The position numbers were made by a program, and so were the translations under genes. Shown here piece by piece: positions 12,453 through 24,400 of a stretch of DNA of 64,000 nucleotides; position 1 is the stretch's first letter, and every line of letters starts with the position of its first letter. The DNA comes from Zygnema cylindricum (lineage: Eukaryota > Streptophyta > Zygnematophyceae > Zygnematales > Zygnemataceae), in NCBI GenBank assembly GCA_037447655.1, contig JBBHKE010003208.1, positions 174,694 to 238,693 on the forward strand, written 5' to 3'. Below the pieces are notes generated by a model, which had not been told where the DNA came from, made no database searches, and saw only the letters and a program-made list of their open reading frames with translations.

Positions 12453-13590
12453 TTAGCCGGCAGAGGAGCTGGCCAACATGACCAGAAGCTCGCGACATCC
12501 GTGGCAAAACCAGTGACCATCTAAAACCGCCAACAATGGTGGCACCAAACACTCCATGTGAAACCCTTGATTGCAATGATCACAAAGTAACATGGTGGTT
12601 TCCCCGTCCGATCGATGACAAAAGGTACATGTTGTCGCCTCCGTTATCGGCATCCGCATAAGATCCATATCATGCGACAAATCTTGTAGATAACATGGAG
12701 CACAGTTCTTGGAGTGCTCTCGAAAAAATCATGTGTCTGCTCCTTGTAATCCCAACATTCCGTTTCGATCCACCTCGATAATACGTAGGATGTGTGCAAA
12801 AACATCCGTGTCTTAAGTGTCAAAAGATTGCCTGCGAAGATAAACATAATCTCCCACCCGATAGGGCTTCTGTTGCGGCCTGTAACCGCCGCTTCGAGTG
12901 GTGGCAAACCAAGTGTGTCCCGAAGCTGGGCAATCTGCAGGTTATCACAAGCCATGGGCATTTCCCGGGCAAAAAGCAAAGCACCACGAGTGAGTTCTTC
13001 CAAAAAAATAGTGTCAGACATTAGTGGAAGTGGAAATCTCGCAGCTTTCTGAATATTGCGACCGAGCAACGGTTGTCGCCCATATAAAACATAGTACAGG
13101 CTGAAATTAGCCAGACTAGCCTGAACAGACATGCGATATCCCATGGTAATGTAGCCGAGGGACTGGTCCCAAACCGAAATGTGTTATTCTAAGCAATGCT
13201 TACGCAAGGCACGCTTAAGTGTTTGGACTCTGCGTTCATTCAGGCCATCGGTCTGGGGGTGATCCTGGCTAGTACGACGATGATCGATGAGAGCCTCATT
13301 AAGCATCTCTTGAAATTCACCCCGAAATTTTGTACCCTGATCTGTAAGGACCTCGGCTGGGGCACTGTATCTCATAAAGACATGTTCCTTAAAAGCTGGG
13401 TGGTTAACTTAGTTGTCTTGTGAGGCAGGGCTACGACTTCTACCCACTTACTGAAATTTTCGATCATAATGATGATTTTTGTTTCCCCCTACGTGATATG
13501 TGAAAAGGTCCGGCCAGATCGATCGACCATCGATAGAATAAACCCCTAATGGGTAGAGGTTAGAGCGTAGTCTGCCGATTAAAGAAAGAA
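12453..13590 (-). mobile_element. Ty3/gypsy integrase 3' portion with C-terminal PHD finger, decayed
   Basis: On the minus strand the integrase core reads MIENFSKWVEVVALPHKT (about 13420-13475), MRYSAPAEVLTDQGTKFRGE (13316-13375) and DHPQTDGLNERRVQTLKRAL (about 13196-13260). These correspond to the three DDE blocks. The first acidic residue appears as Glu (IENFSKW) where Asp is usual; LTDQG and the Glu of LNERR fit. A stop and frameshifts follow. Then come ASLANFSLYYVLYGRQPLLG (13060-13120), an HSKNCAPCYL stretch (about 12700) and a PHD finger at 12510-12645 (CTFC, CDHC, H, C, WFCHGC: complete C4HC3). RT and protease are absent. I recall PHD-type C-termini on some green-lineage gypsy elements but cannot cite one. 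Confidence 0.7.
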
Positions 13591-13937
13591 GTTCAGAGAC
13601 GGTCACAGGTTGAAACTCTGAGACCTCGATAAGTCCTCAGAGTAGACATCTTCCAAGAAGCCTCTAGGATAATCCTGACCCCTTTGTGTTCTAGCAAAAA
13701 TAACTGCCACCCTGGCAGACAAAAACCCTGACCACCTCCACCCCTGTAAAGGCAAGACTCCCCTGAGTCGGTAGCAAAAAGAATCTCTGAATTTGCTCCC
13801 CTGAGCAGTAAGTTATGGAGGGTCAAAGTTGACCTTTTGTACAGAAGCTCTCTGGGAGAGGGGGTCCTATCTTCTAATTTTTCTAAGTCCTATCTCTCTC
13901 ACAGACTCTATCTACTGATGTACGGAACCAATCAGAA
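13591..13937 (+). repeat. Dispersed repeat segment, copy 1 (related to about 56075-56220)
   Basis: 13725-13865 and about 56075-56220 share a diverged direct repeat containing GACTCCCCTGAGTC and GCAAAAAGAATC..TGAATTT, then AAGTTATGG.GGTCAAAG.TGACCTTT. It is likely non-coding LTR or UTR sequence of a retroelement family. No gene is seen. Confidence 0.45.
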
Positions 13938-16900
13938 TTGAGTTCCGTACGCAAAAGTACAGCTGCCGTAACGTGGAGTGGATTATTGCAAAATGCTGTG
14001 AAATGTCCAAGTAGTAATCTAAAGAAAAATTCGTACGGCCTTCTAGACCGTACTACGAAGCTTTGTCGTTATCCTAAAACGACAAATAAAAAAAAATACC
14101 ATCGGTTAGACCAAGGACTCTGGAATCTCAATAACTTAAAATGCGAACTCGAAAACAGTATCTTGCCAGGAGAATCACAAAAGTCGACCGAATTTTTAAA
14201 TAGAACCTGTTTGTGCTGCACAGCAACAAGACGTGACATTTTGTCACGTTTTGGTGCCGCTGGTATTATGGCAACCATGGCGCCTCCATCCATGGCGGAG
14301 AATGCCGAGATTGCGAGAGACTCGACAATGGTCAGTTTTTCAATATAAGGGATTCTGGTTGTCTAAGAACTTGAAGTTATATTAAACTAAAGCTAAAATA
14401 AAAATAACGTTCAAGTTTATCATAAAGTATGTTAAAATAGGGATAAAATTAGGGTATAAGGCTATAAAAACTGGAAAATAGATCAAATTAGGGCTGAAAA
14501 ATAAGGTATAGGGTTGTCAGAACTTGAAAATTGGTTAACCTAGGGTTAAAAAATAGGGTTACAAGGTACTGTACTTTTGCAAGCATCAATCTGAATCCTT
14601 CATGACTTCACAATTTTTCGCTGGTTTCTGCACTTTCCATAGAAGGGCAACATTTCCAATGTAATTTATGTATGTTTATGCATGTATGTATGTATTCATT
14701 TATGTATTGTTTTCTTAATACTTTGCAAGTGAGGCCACTTTTGGTTTAATAACTTGCAAAAGCTTCTTGATCGGTTTACCGATTGATTGGTCAGGTGAAG
14801 TTCTAAATCCAAATTTAGTATGGTGTATGGTATGTTAGGGTAATTTAGTATGATACGGAATAGTTTTTTTATGAAATTGTAGAAACAAAACTTAGTATGG
14901 CAGGGTAATGTAGTATGGCATGGTGTGGCTTTTGTATGAAATCGTTGGTACAAAATTTAGTTTGCAAAATTGGCAACGTCATTATGATTTGCATTATGTC
15001 AGTTTGATATTCAAATCTTCTTTAACATCATATCATACTTGTCTAACAAAAAACGTTTTGTTTTCAAGTTTTTTAAATTTTTTGCTTCCATTACTATCAT
15101 TTATGTTCAAGCGAATGCTTTTCTACTATATTTTGGTATCTTTATCCTTTTCACTGATCGAACTTTGTCTGTGTTTGCAAAGCAGATACAAACCCACTCC
15201 AACAATGAAATCCGCATTCGTTCTCCTTCATGAACAATAATTTTCTTTCTTTATGGTTGCCTATCACCCAATTTCCAATGGGGTTATCTTTGAGCACTAG
15301 AATAAAAGTCGCATATTTCACACTAGATTGCATCATTTTTATTCACTTAAATAGTCGCTACATGGAAGTGGGCCTGGCTGAAAGCAGTAAACAGATATTT
15401 TTTGCTTGGCAGCTTCCCTGTTCTTGGCCATATTCGGCGCATATATCCTTAACATGGTAACAATGAATAATTTTGTGGGCCTTCAAACAAGAAAATGTTT
15501 TGTGAATCTTTTAATTTTGCCAGTTCGAACCTTAAAACCATGGGCTAACTGGATGCTGTTCTTGTCTGATTCCATGTCTATATCTGATCTGATTGACTGG
15601 CGGGTTCATTAATAACGCTGAAATGGTTGTACTTACCTGGAAGAGATGTGTTTTTTTTTTGTCACTTTTTCTATTACTTATCGCGGAAAAAATGTGTTGT
15701 ATTTGATCTCACAGGAATCTGTTCTTCGATGGCATGGAAAACGCTCGCCATGGCAGGAAGAATTTTTTGCAGAAGCTATGGCCAATGGGATGCAAAAATA
15801 TGAGACCCAGGTGACTGTTCGTGCAATAAAAATAATCCTAGAAAGCCCTCAAAAACCATGAAAGCCGTAAAAAACCCAAAAGAGCCTTAAAAACCTTGAA
15901 AAATTGCAAAATCTCACAAAACCAGGTCACTTAATGCCTCGATAGATGTATCTGATGGTTGATATGTTTTTCTTATGATAGAAAACGGAGGGTAGGTGAA
16001 AAAATGAAATGCTGATTTTTTTTCAAAGAATCATGTAAAATTTACCTTACTCTCTTCAAAAAATCAAAAGCATTGTATTCCTAGTTTTTTTCCAAGCTTG
16101 TGTTCTAGCCCATTTTTAACATTCCTAAAGAAACATCATCAGATCTAAGACTTGTAACTGGATAGAAGAAGACAAAGCTTGAGAACCTCCTGTCTTAAAC
16201 TTGATCCTGAACGGTTCAAAACTGTTCAGATTAATGTGGACTATGACCCTTGTGCTCCACCGTCCGAAATTCTCAAGCGAATCTTGTAGATCTTTACCTC
16301 TAATAACGTGGTTGGGTTAAATCAGTCACCAATTAATGTGTCCTTTTTTGGTTTGGGGAACTGAATGAAGGCCATCAGGTCGCTTCGCTAAAGCAACTTC
16401 TCTTTAAAGAGTTACGAGAATGCTCGGCTTCCATGGAGATCTTGGAGTTGGGAATGGGGACAGGACCTAATTTGGCTTTATATGCCCACCCAGGTGTCCA
16501 TGTGACAGCTGTCGACCCAAATTCTGCAATGAGACCATTTGCTCAAGAGGCCGCAAAGAAAGCAAACATGTCACCGTCACAGCTCACCTTTTTGATTGGA
16601 GTGAGTTTTTACCTTCTAATCTGTCTAAAATTTTATATAATTTTACTAAAACGATGGCCTGGCAGGACGTTTTTGGTGAAACTTTCGTCTTCTTTGTGAT
16701 TATTGCCTCACGTTATATCTTGTGATTACAGTCGGCCAGGAATTCATTTTTTTGACATTATGACTTCCATTAGTGGTGGAAGTCATAATGGGTAGGTCTT
16801 GCTAATGGTTTATTTGACCTCTATATAAGTGGTTATGTTGACTCCATGGTCTGACTACTTGCATTGAATCTTTATTTAGCATATGAATAAACGTCCACAT

Positions 16901-18867
16901 GTTTTGAATCAAGAACTGTTTTGTTATGATTTGATGAGCAATGCTAGTTTTTGTTAACCGCTAAAATACACTGAGAATCTCTATTGGAGTCATTTGGTGC
17001 CCGTTTGCCCTTTTGACCTTTGACCATAAAACACAATATTAGCGTTAATAACACCAATTTGTTGCCAGTTTTTTTTCTTGGCCCTTGAATACGAAGTAGC
17101 GATAATAATACTTATTCTCTTTTCTTAGCACTAATTTGGTAAGTGGTCCAAAGTCGTCCACGTCGCTTGGACCTTTGCTTTATATTTCTTAACGATAATA
17201 ACGATTTGCGGTGTATTTTCAGTAACACTAATTGTACAAGCAGCCAAAAATCCCCCGCGTCAACTGAAACTACATTAGAATCAGTAAAAGTAACTTTACA
17301 TTGACACTTTCATTTTTTTCTCTGATAATTTAACCCACAGGTTGGAGAGAGCTTACCTTTATCAGAGAACTCCATAGATGTGGCCGTTGGGACCCTTGTT
17401 CTATGTTCCGTTACGGATGTTCAAGCTGTTCTTCGAGGTGTGTAATCACAAAAGCACACATACACACACACGTATATATGTATATATGTATATATGTATA
17501 TATGTATATATGTATATATGTATATATGTATATATGTATATATTGATTGGAGAATATAATATTATACAACTGGTTGTAAAGAAGGCTTGTGAATCGTCAG
17601 CTTCAAGAAAAAAAATAACTTTTAGTTACGTAATTTTTGTGAAAATTTTGCAGCTTTTGCAAGATTTGCAGACCATATTTGGAGTTCTTAAAAACCTATT
17701 CTTATTTTTTCTTAATGTTTTTATTGTTTAACATGCTAATTTCTCCTGATTCTTTTTTGTGACATTGGGTTTGTTTGTATCTCAACACTTGGCAATTTCT
17801 TGGTATAGCAGGTTTTGCTTGACAAAACATTCGGGATTATACTTGAAAATTAGTCTTAAAATTCATTTTCAACCTTTGGGTTTAATTTTTTTAATGGCGA
17901 AAGGTGAGGCTATTACCTTAAAATTTCGCCTTAAAAAAAAAAATGACAGTTGAAAATAAAGGTAAAGACATTTTAGTGCTCGAAAACAGTTTACGCTAAT
18001 AATGATGGGGCAGAGGGGGGCGGGGAGGGGGAAGGGGGGGAATCTCATTGGCTGTTGTCCTTCAAATTTTAACCTCCGGATAATAAAATGTATCGTATTT
18101 CAGAGGTGGTGCGAGTGTTGAAACCAGGGGGCCGATATATTTTTCTTGAACACATTGCTGCTCCAGGTGAGGCACAATATTGTACTTTTCAGGTTTGTAA
18201 TTTTTGTCTCGAAAACATTATCAGTTTAACTTGTTAAACCACACTTTTTCATTTTCATTTCGTTCACGTTTGCAATTTCATGTTAGAAAATTCATTTGTT
18301 GACGTTGTTTTCCATTTTGTTCACGTCTTTGATTTTTTGGAAAATCACATATTGTCACTCTCAACGGGCTTGGGCTGAAGCCGTTGAATTAAGTAAAATT
18401 GGGACTTCAATTTGATGGTTTGAATGAAGTAAAACTGAGTCTTTAAATTGATATAATTAGCTTGAATCGAGTAAAATTGAGTCTTCAATTTTATAGTCAG
18501 CTTGAATTAGGTACATTTGAGTTTTCAATTTTGATAAAATTTGCTTGGATTAACTAAATTTCAGTCATCAATTTGATGCAATTAGCTTGAATTAGCTAAA
18601 ATCGAGTCTGCAATTCGATGTAATTAGTAAAAACGAGTGTTTTATTTTTTCTAATTCACGATTTTTTCTACAGACCGAACAATTTTAAGAGCATTTCAGG
18701 GAGTGCTCGATCCTTTACAGCAAGCCCTAGCTGATGGTTGTCATCTCACTCGAGATCCCTTACCTCTTATGGAAAGAGTCGGTTTCGACTATGTGAATGG
18801 ACAGCGAACTAATATCCCAGGACTCGGTCTTTTAAGCCCACATTTACTTGGGTATGCTCAAAAATGA
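13938..18867 (+). CDS. METTL7-like SAM-dependent methyltransferase, plastid/lumen-targeted
   Basis: Class I methyltransferase of the plant METTL7-like group; its substrate is unknown to me. Six exons join in phase: open frame to 14330, 15715-15810, 16379-16600, 17341-17437, 18104-18166, 18674-18867 (TGA). Motif I is MEILELGMGTGPNLALYA (about 16433-16486); post-I is VTAVDPNSAMRPFAQEAA; motif II/III are SIDVAVGTLVLCSVTDV and VLKPGGRYIFLEHIAAP; the C-terminus has LDPLQQALADGCHLTRDPLP, typical of this family. Exon 1 ends in a twin-arginine-like signal, CTATRRDILSRFGAAGIMAT followed by MAPPSMAEN, which suggests thylakoid-lumen targeting. The initiator is unresolved: no ATG precedes the RR motif in this frame, so an upstream exon is likely and 13938 is only the limit of the open frame. 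The introns hold tandem repeats, a perfect hairpin and a possible MITE. Confidence 0.8.
16756..16790. repeat. Perfect 14 bp inverted repeat (hairpin) in an intron
   Basis: CATTATGACTTCCA at 16756-16769 and TGGAAGTCATAATG at 16777-16790 are exact reverse complements around a 7 nt loop (TTAGTGG). It lies in the third intron of the methyltransferase gene. Its role is unknown. Confidence 0.8.
16962..17220. repeat. Degenerate MITE-like segment in an intron
   Basis: It opens CGCTAAAATACACTGAGAAT and closes AACGATAATAACGATTTGCGG then TGTA, recalling the CACCGTGAATCG termini of the MITE family seen elsewhere in the window, with several GTTAATAACACC-type internal motifs. It is strongly diverged, so the call is tentative. 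Confidence 0.3.
17472..17541. repeat. Microsatellite, period 8 (TATATGTA)n
   Basis: About eight uninterrupted units directly after a short CA-rich stretch, in the intron that begins at 17438. Confidence 0.9.
18380..18635 (+). repeat. Diverged tandem repeat, about 50-55 bp unit, roughly five copies
   Basis: The unit resembles AGCTTGAATTAAGTAAAATT followed by GAGTCTTCAATTTGAT. It lies in the last intron of the methyltransferase gene. Confidence 0.7.
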
Positions 18868-19199
18868 AACTATTTTGGGTGAGGATTTATTTTGGCGAGG
18901 TTTTCTTTAGTTGGGTTTTGTGTAGGTGAGATTTGTCTATTTGAATGTGGGAAAAAAAATGACTTTTAGTAGGTGGAAATCGAGTTGCGACAGGCTTTGT
19001 CAAGTGCTTTTAGTTTATTCAAGAAAGGAAGGAAAAGGCTGTTCTGGTCGAATCAAGTTGAAAGTCCCTTACCCGTTTTATTGCAGCTTGTAAAGTAGCG
19101 TCTTTGTTTTGTGTAAACTGGAAGATGGTTTACCATCTCGCTTTTTAATAAAGTCAGCCCCTTTTCTAATAAATCACCTTGGCAAGTGTTCGCCGCAAA
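18868..19199 (+). other. 3' flank of the methyltransferase gene with a retroelement tail motif
   Basis: No gene. It holds the probable 3' UTR and, at 19133-19147, the AGATGGTTTACCATC hairpin plus T run that also lies at 7603-7617. Confidence 0.4.
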
Positions 19200-19900
19200 T
19201 CCTAAGGTGGGAACATCAACGAATGGACCTCCAAGAGGAAAGATAAGAGATCACAACCGAGAATAAAATGCACGAACAGAATGAAAGATTTGGTTGATCG
19301 AGGATGGTGCAAGTCAAAGTTTTCAGAAGATAACCTTAGGGTTAACAGTATTGAAAGCGTTAGCCACATCCACTTGAAGGACCACCCAATCCGGCCATGG
19401 GTCCAGACGAGCCTTAAGACCATGAACATCTCAAAACCCCCATTAGTACCTACTAGTGTGGTGAAAAATGGTCTTGAAAGGCCCCTTGGAGTTTGATGCA
19501 GATAGCCCGAGCCACTAAACGGTACAAGACTTCCCCGATACTTTTAGGAGGGATTCCCCCAACGGACTTCGAAACAACAAGAGAAGCAGTGAGAGAACCA
19601 ATATAATATGATGAGGAATGTGTCCAGTAGCCATCTCATGAGCCACTTTAAACAAAAGATCAGTAGCAAACACAAATAGTCAACAGTTGCTTTCGAAGAT
19701 GGAGATGGGGTGCATGGTCGAGACGCTCGAGTAGCCCGAGAAAAAATCGCCAGAACAATCACAGTGGAGAGTCCGTTGCGATCTAGCCATAGAGTTGGGT
19801 AACGTGGCACGTCGACAGAGGGGTGACAGGGAAACACCAATGTCTCGGTCCGTGCGCTCTTGTTGCAACTACTCCCCACTCCTCAAAAATCGTTGGTAAG
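19200..19900 (-). mobile_element. Reverse transcriptase fragment (N-terminal half of the RT domain), decayed
   Basis: On the minus strand the frames read GGIPPKSIGEVLYRLVARAI then KLQGAFQDHF (about 19470-19560), matching the GGVRPIAVGExLRRLVAR block of the plant/algal RT family. Next comes WVVLQVDVANAFNTVNPKVI (about 19335-19395), which is RT motif A with the catalytic Asp in VDVANAFN. Stops and shifts are frequent. This is the complementary half of the RT module at 4.5-7.4 kb and lies in the opposite orientation, so the window holds pieces of one family in both directions. The motif YxDD was not found here. Confidence 0.6.
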
Positions 19901-21476
19901 GAGCCCTAACGTCACGAGCACCACTTGCTCCTTCCTTGGGTGGCAAAATTAATACAAAAAGTGGAAATAGGAGAAATAGGTGCCATGTCCCGTCATTGGT
20001 AATACTGTCGGCTAGTAACGGGAACGGGAGTTAACGAGCTGATTCAACAGGTTCGCGAAGGTGGCGAGGAATACGAGTTAATCATAAAGCATGTCCAATT
20101 TACTTTGTGCATGCTTTTTAGACCATCAGCATAGAGCTCTTTTTTCAAGAAGATGATGTACATAATATCTAGACCTGTTGTATGAGAGTGACATATCAGT
20201 GAAACGGGATTAGACAAATCAAATACCCTCAGGCGTACGGTTATTAGTGCAACTGAGCAAATTTATTAACATTCCAAGGTTTCTCTGTCATTCAAGCTCC
20301 ATTTCACCCGTAGTATCAGTCTAAAATTCCTTTGACATTATGATTGCAAACATGGGACAATTCTGTAAAACTCCTCTGCCGATAAATCAAATATATGTTG
20401 TTTATTGAAAAGTTCACAGCACTTCACCGTGGCTCATTGGTAGCGCTAATGTTTCTCTCATCACTTAAACCAACTTAATCTGAGCGTGGCAGTGGGAAGG
20501 TTAGATCCTTGGCTTCTGATTGCCAAGCCAAATGGAAGTAGAACAGGTGCGGAGAAAAGCTCATAAAGAAATGCCAATAATGGTACATGATGTACTTAGC
20601 TTCTTATATATTGTTAATAACAACCATAATCTTGAGTTCAACTCAGCAACTGGATGCTGAGTTAAGGCAATACTGCAAGGTTGACCAATACTGCAAGATG
20701 ACACAGATACAACAAAAGACAAAATACAGAAACTCCTGCAAATTCAAAGGATGGACATTGAAAAGAGGGAATATCAAGAACAGATGTTCATTATACAACT
20801 CGAACCACCTAAGAACTCCTGTCAATCAAAAGAAACTACATGTACTAAGTCTAGACACACAGAGCAAGAAGTGGAGTGCAACCTAGTCAAAAAGACTTGG
20901 TCAAAGGGTGTGCACAAAAACACAAATCTGCCCATCAACGATTTTGGATATTTCTCGGCCTTCAGAAGCATAGTTATATGCTTATACAACATAAAGAAAA
21001 AGCATAGATACGTAAACTCCTAGGAATAGATTAGAAAAATAATATAATAAAACCATAAGATACTGTTGCACTTGGAGTCAACATAACAAAGGCGTTGTGA
21101 CACAAAGGAGGGCTATGCAAAGATCCCTAAAGCGTTTTCAGTGCAATCTCATCTGTGATTTTTTACTAGACTGTACAGTTAGTATCTACATCGCCCGACC
21201 AGTTTTTTGTGTCCTAAAGTCGGGAAAAGAAAAAGAAGAAAGGAAAGAGTCTAAAAATGAAGGAAACTCGATGTGACTCAAAAGACAAAAGCACGTAGCG
21301 GTGAATTTGTGGTTTTCAAGCAACACTAATTTAAATATTGATTCAATTCAATCAAATAATAACACACATGAGAATGAGCCGACAACGCACATTCATAAAA
21401 GCTTTCTGACATTCCTTGCCATTATTTTTTTTTTCTAATTTAACATCTTAAGAGACGCCAAGAGTGCACTTTGGGT
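19901..21476. other. Intergenic region
   Basis: No supported protein gene. It contains a tRNA-like A/B-box pair (20436-20510, separate entry). 20580-21020 has short open frames with no recognisable family. The 3' UTR of the minus-strand plastid gene should end near its right border. Confidence 0.5.
20434..20520 (+). ncRNA. tRNA-like / SINE head candidate
   Basis: TGGCTCATTGGTAGCGC fits the A-box pattern TRGCNNAxYNGG, and GGTTAGATCC about 60 bp downstream resembles a B box with one deviation. The spacing allows a pol III internal promoter. I could not fold a full cloverleaf, so a tRNA-derived SINE remnant is likelier than a tRNA gene. Confidence 0.3.
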
Positions 21477-24400
21477 TCAACCACTTGTAGACCTGCTACC
21501 TTCTCGTTCTTTCAGCCTTCTCTCCCACTCGTCTCCTTCCAAGTCTTGGTCCATCATGGGTTTCTCTGTTGTGTAGATAACGCGATCACTTCCAATTACA
21601 GTGCTTTCCGCCTCTCTGAGTGCACTCTTCCTCTGGAAAAAAAAGGGTAACACATGTCAGAAGTCTCGGGTTTAAGTGGATCCAAAAAAAGAACAATGAT
21701 ATTTCAGAAGTCTTGGGTTTAAGTGGAACAGAAAAAAAGCAACATGATACCAGAAGTAATAGGCTTAATTAAATCCAAAAAAAGAACAATGGAATGTCAG
21801 AAGTCTCCAGTTTAAGAGGTTCCATCCAAACCATCAAGCATTCAAACAATCATTGAGGCGTCGAAACATTCGAGCGTTTAAAATCGCCATACAGATAAGA
21901 CTTAACTAAAAGCCAATTATAGTTTTTCATTGGTCAACAATGTTGAATACTTCTACCGAATATGTATAAAACATCTTTGCCACACGTATGCTATGATTAA
22001 ACACAAAACAAATATCAGCAATGGTATTTTGTGGATAAAAGTGTCATATTTGAAGTGTATATATGACCAGAAAGGTGGACAGTGCTGCCGGTAAGGCTCA
22101 TTTCAGTTTAAGACCTAACCCCAACTAGAGCCACTTACAGCATTAACTGTGCAAACATGGATAGACGTTGTGCCTTCCAGACAAGAAGTTGACCTATCTT
22201 ATGAGCTCAACATATAACCTCCCTCTAATTGCTGGAATTACTGAACTGTTATGGCAATATGTAGGTGTCAAAACCCCCATGCATAGAGGTACCAAACGTT
22301 CGGATTTTCACTTTTTTACGAAAATGCGTTAAATTTTTTAGAATTTGAAATTTTCGTAAAATTCGTAGCTTTCGTGTACGGATTTAATGTACGAACATAA
22401 TGTACGGAATTATCAAAAAAAAGTGTTAAAAGTACACCGTGAATCGCTGTTAAAGTTAAGGAATCGAAACACGTTCCCATGTTTTTAGGGTGGCCGCGAT
22501 ACTTCGTGTTCACATATTCGACGCCTGAACATGTGAGAACAGGTCAGCGCGATTTTCCTTCGTCTTTATGATTTGAAATCAAATATGAGTACGCTTTTCT
22601 GCGCGACGCACTCAATCTTCCCGGTCGACGCGATTATCTGACACTTATTTTGAACATCTATACGAAATAATGAGAAATTTTAGTACGGAATGACACATTT
22701 CGTACATTACACTACCTAAAAATATTCGGCATTAGAGCAATAACGCTAGTTCAAACAGTTCCAACGTTAACGTCAATTTTTTTTTGAGTTAGGGTGAAGT
22801 TACATTTAGGGTTATAATTTGAAAATGTGGTTATTTACTGCCGGACGTTCAATGCCGTACCAATTTTTTTTTTTCTCTCAGAAAAACTAAGTTACTGGAT
22901 GACCGATTTCATTCTCCAAGGTTATGGGCGTAAACCTTGACCGTCGGATGCAGAATCGGATACGCAGTCGGTTAAACCTTTCAGTTTGCAACAAGTGGCC
23001 TGAAAGAGTTCAATTTTTGGAGTCTGGACGTATAGCATTGCGCCTCGTGGAAAGGTAAATAAATATCCGCCACGAACGCGTGACTATGTGGATACACGTG
23101 GCAGAGGCCATGTGCCTTCCGCCAGCGTGCATGCAAAGCCATCGGAAGCCGCGGGAAAATCTTTGACGGAAGATATACTAAAAAATCCGTACTTTTATAC
23201 ATGGGCACATACCCTAAGTTGTAGTAGTACTTTTGAGTAAATGTTTTTTATTTTCTATTTTATTATGAAGTCAAAGTCGGTCAACGCATTTTAAAAAAAA
23301 ATGCATGTGTTCCGTGCGCATATATCATTATTTTTTCGACGTTTCATGCGTGCGTTTAAAACGCTTGGTACCTCTATGCCCCCATGCCATTATTCCTAAA
23401 AAAATCTTTTGAGCCATTTCACAGCATGGTACAAACATGCTAAGCTTAAAAAGCAGATGCAATTTTTGCAACATATGCCAACTTGACATAAATCTTGTGT
23501 AATTTTCAGCCGAATACTTGTGCGAAATTTTGTGACAATAAAAAGCTAGCTAGCAGGAAAATCGAAGGCACAGCTTTAAAATGAGAAAATGGGGGGTGCC
23601 AGAAAACTCCAGCGGTTGAGAGCTGTTCCCTCACTTTGTTCAGGAACACCGCAGCAGCCAACTTTACATGAATCTTCAGTATTGTTCAAGTGTGTACTTC
23701 ATTCTCTGCTACATTCCATTGAAAGAACAAAGCTGAACTAAAGAGAAAGCTACAGAAATATGATAAAATAATTCGAAAAGAAAAACCCAAATCAAGTGTT
23801 GATTGACTTCTCACCTTATTCAAGAACGCGGGCACCTGTCGCATAACATATTCTGCCCACTCTGCGCGAATTCGGTTGCGCTCCTCCACCTTGGCATTAC
23901 GGCGCTGCAGGAACCACCAGCGGATACCAGGGATGGCAAAAAAGGAAGCAGCATATGCCTGCAGAAAACTAGGGTTTCAAAAATTAGGAAATTGGCTCCA
24001 AGTAAGTTCACTCATCAAATGGTCACTACAAATGCTCAAGACTTTTGACTGCTTGCATGGTAAGAGCTAACAACAGGCCCGACTAAACCGTGGTTCAAAT
24101 CATGGCTTGAGTCTAGCGAATTGAAACAAACTATATAAAAATCACCCAGAGGGTTTCAAAATGTTCAACTTACGATTATCCTTCATTATGGCTGAGAACT
24201 GCCAAACTGGCAACAACAACATCAGAAAGACACTTGCTCCCTTGAGCACAAAAACGTTACCAACTGGCAAATAATGAAAAATAAGGGAATTCTTCATTTA
24301 GAGGAATACAAAACCAGATAAAAGAATAGCAGCATGAAAAAATCCATAAGAAACGCCCACTGAATTGGTGGGGATAATTTCAGGAAAATCATCAACAGTT

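Noticed and set aside
17472-17541. Possible palindromic regulatory element
   Set aside because: It is a period-8 microsatellite.
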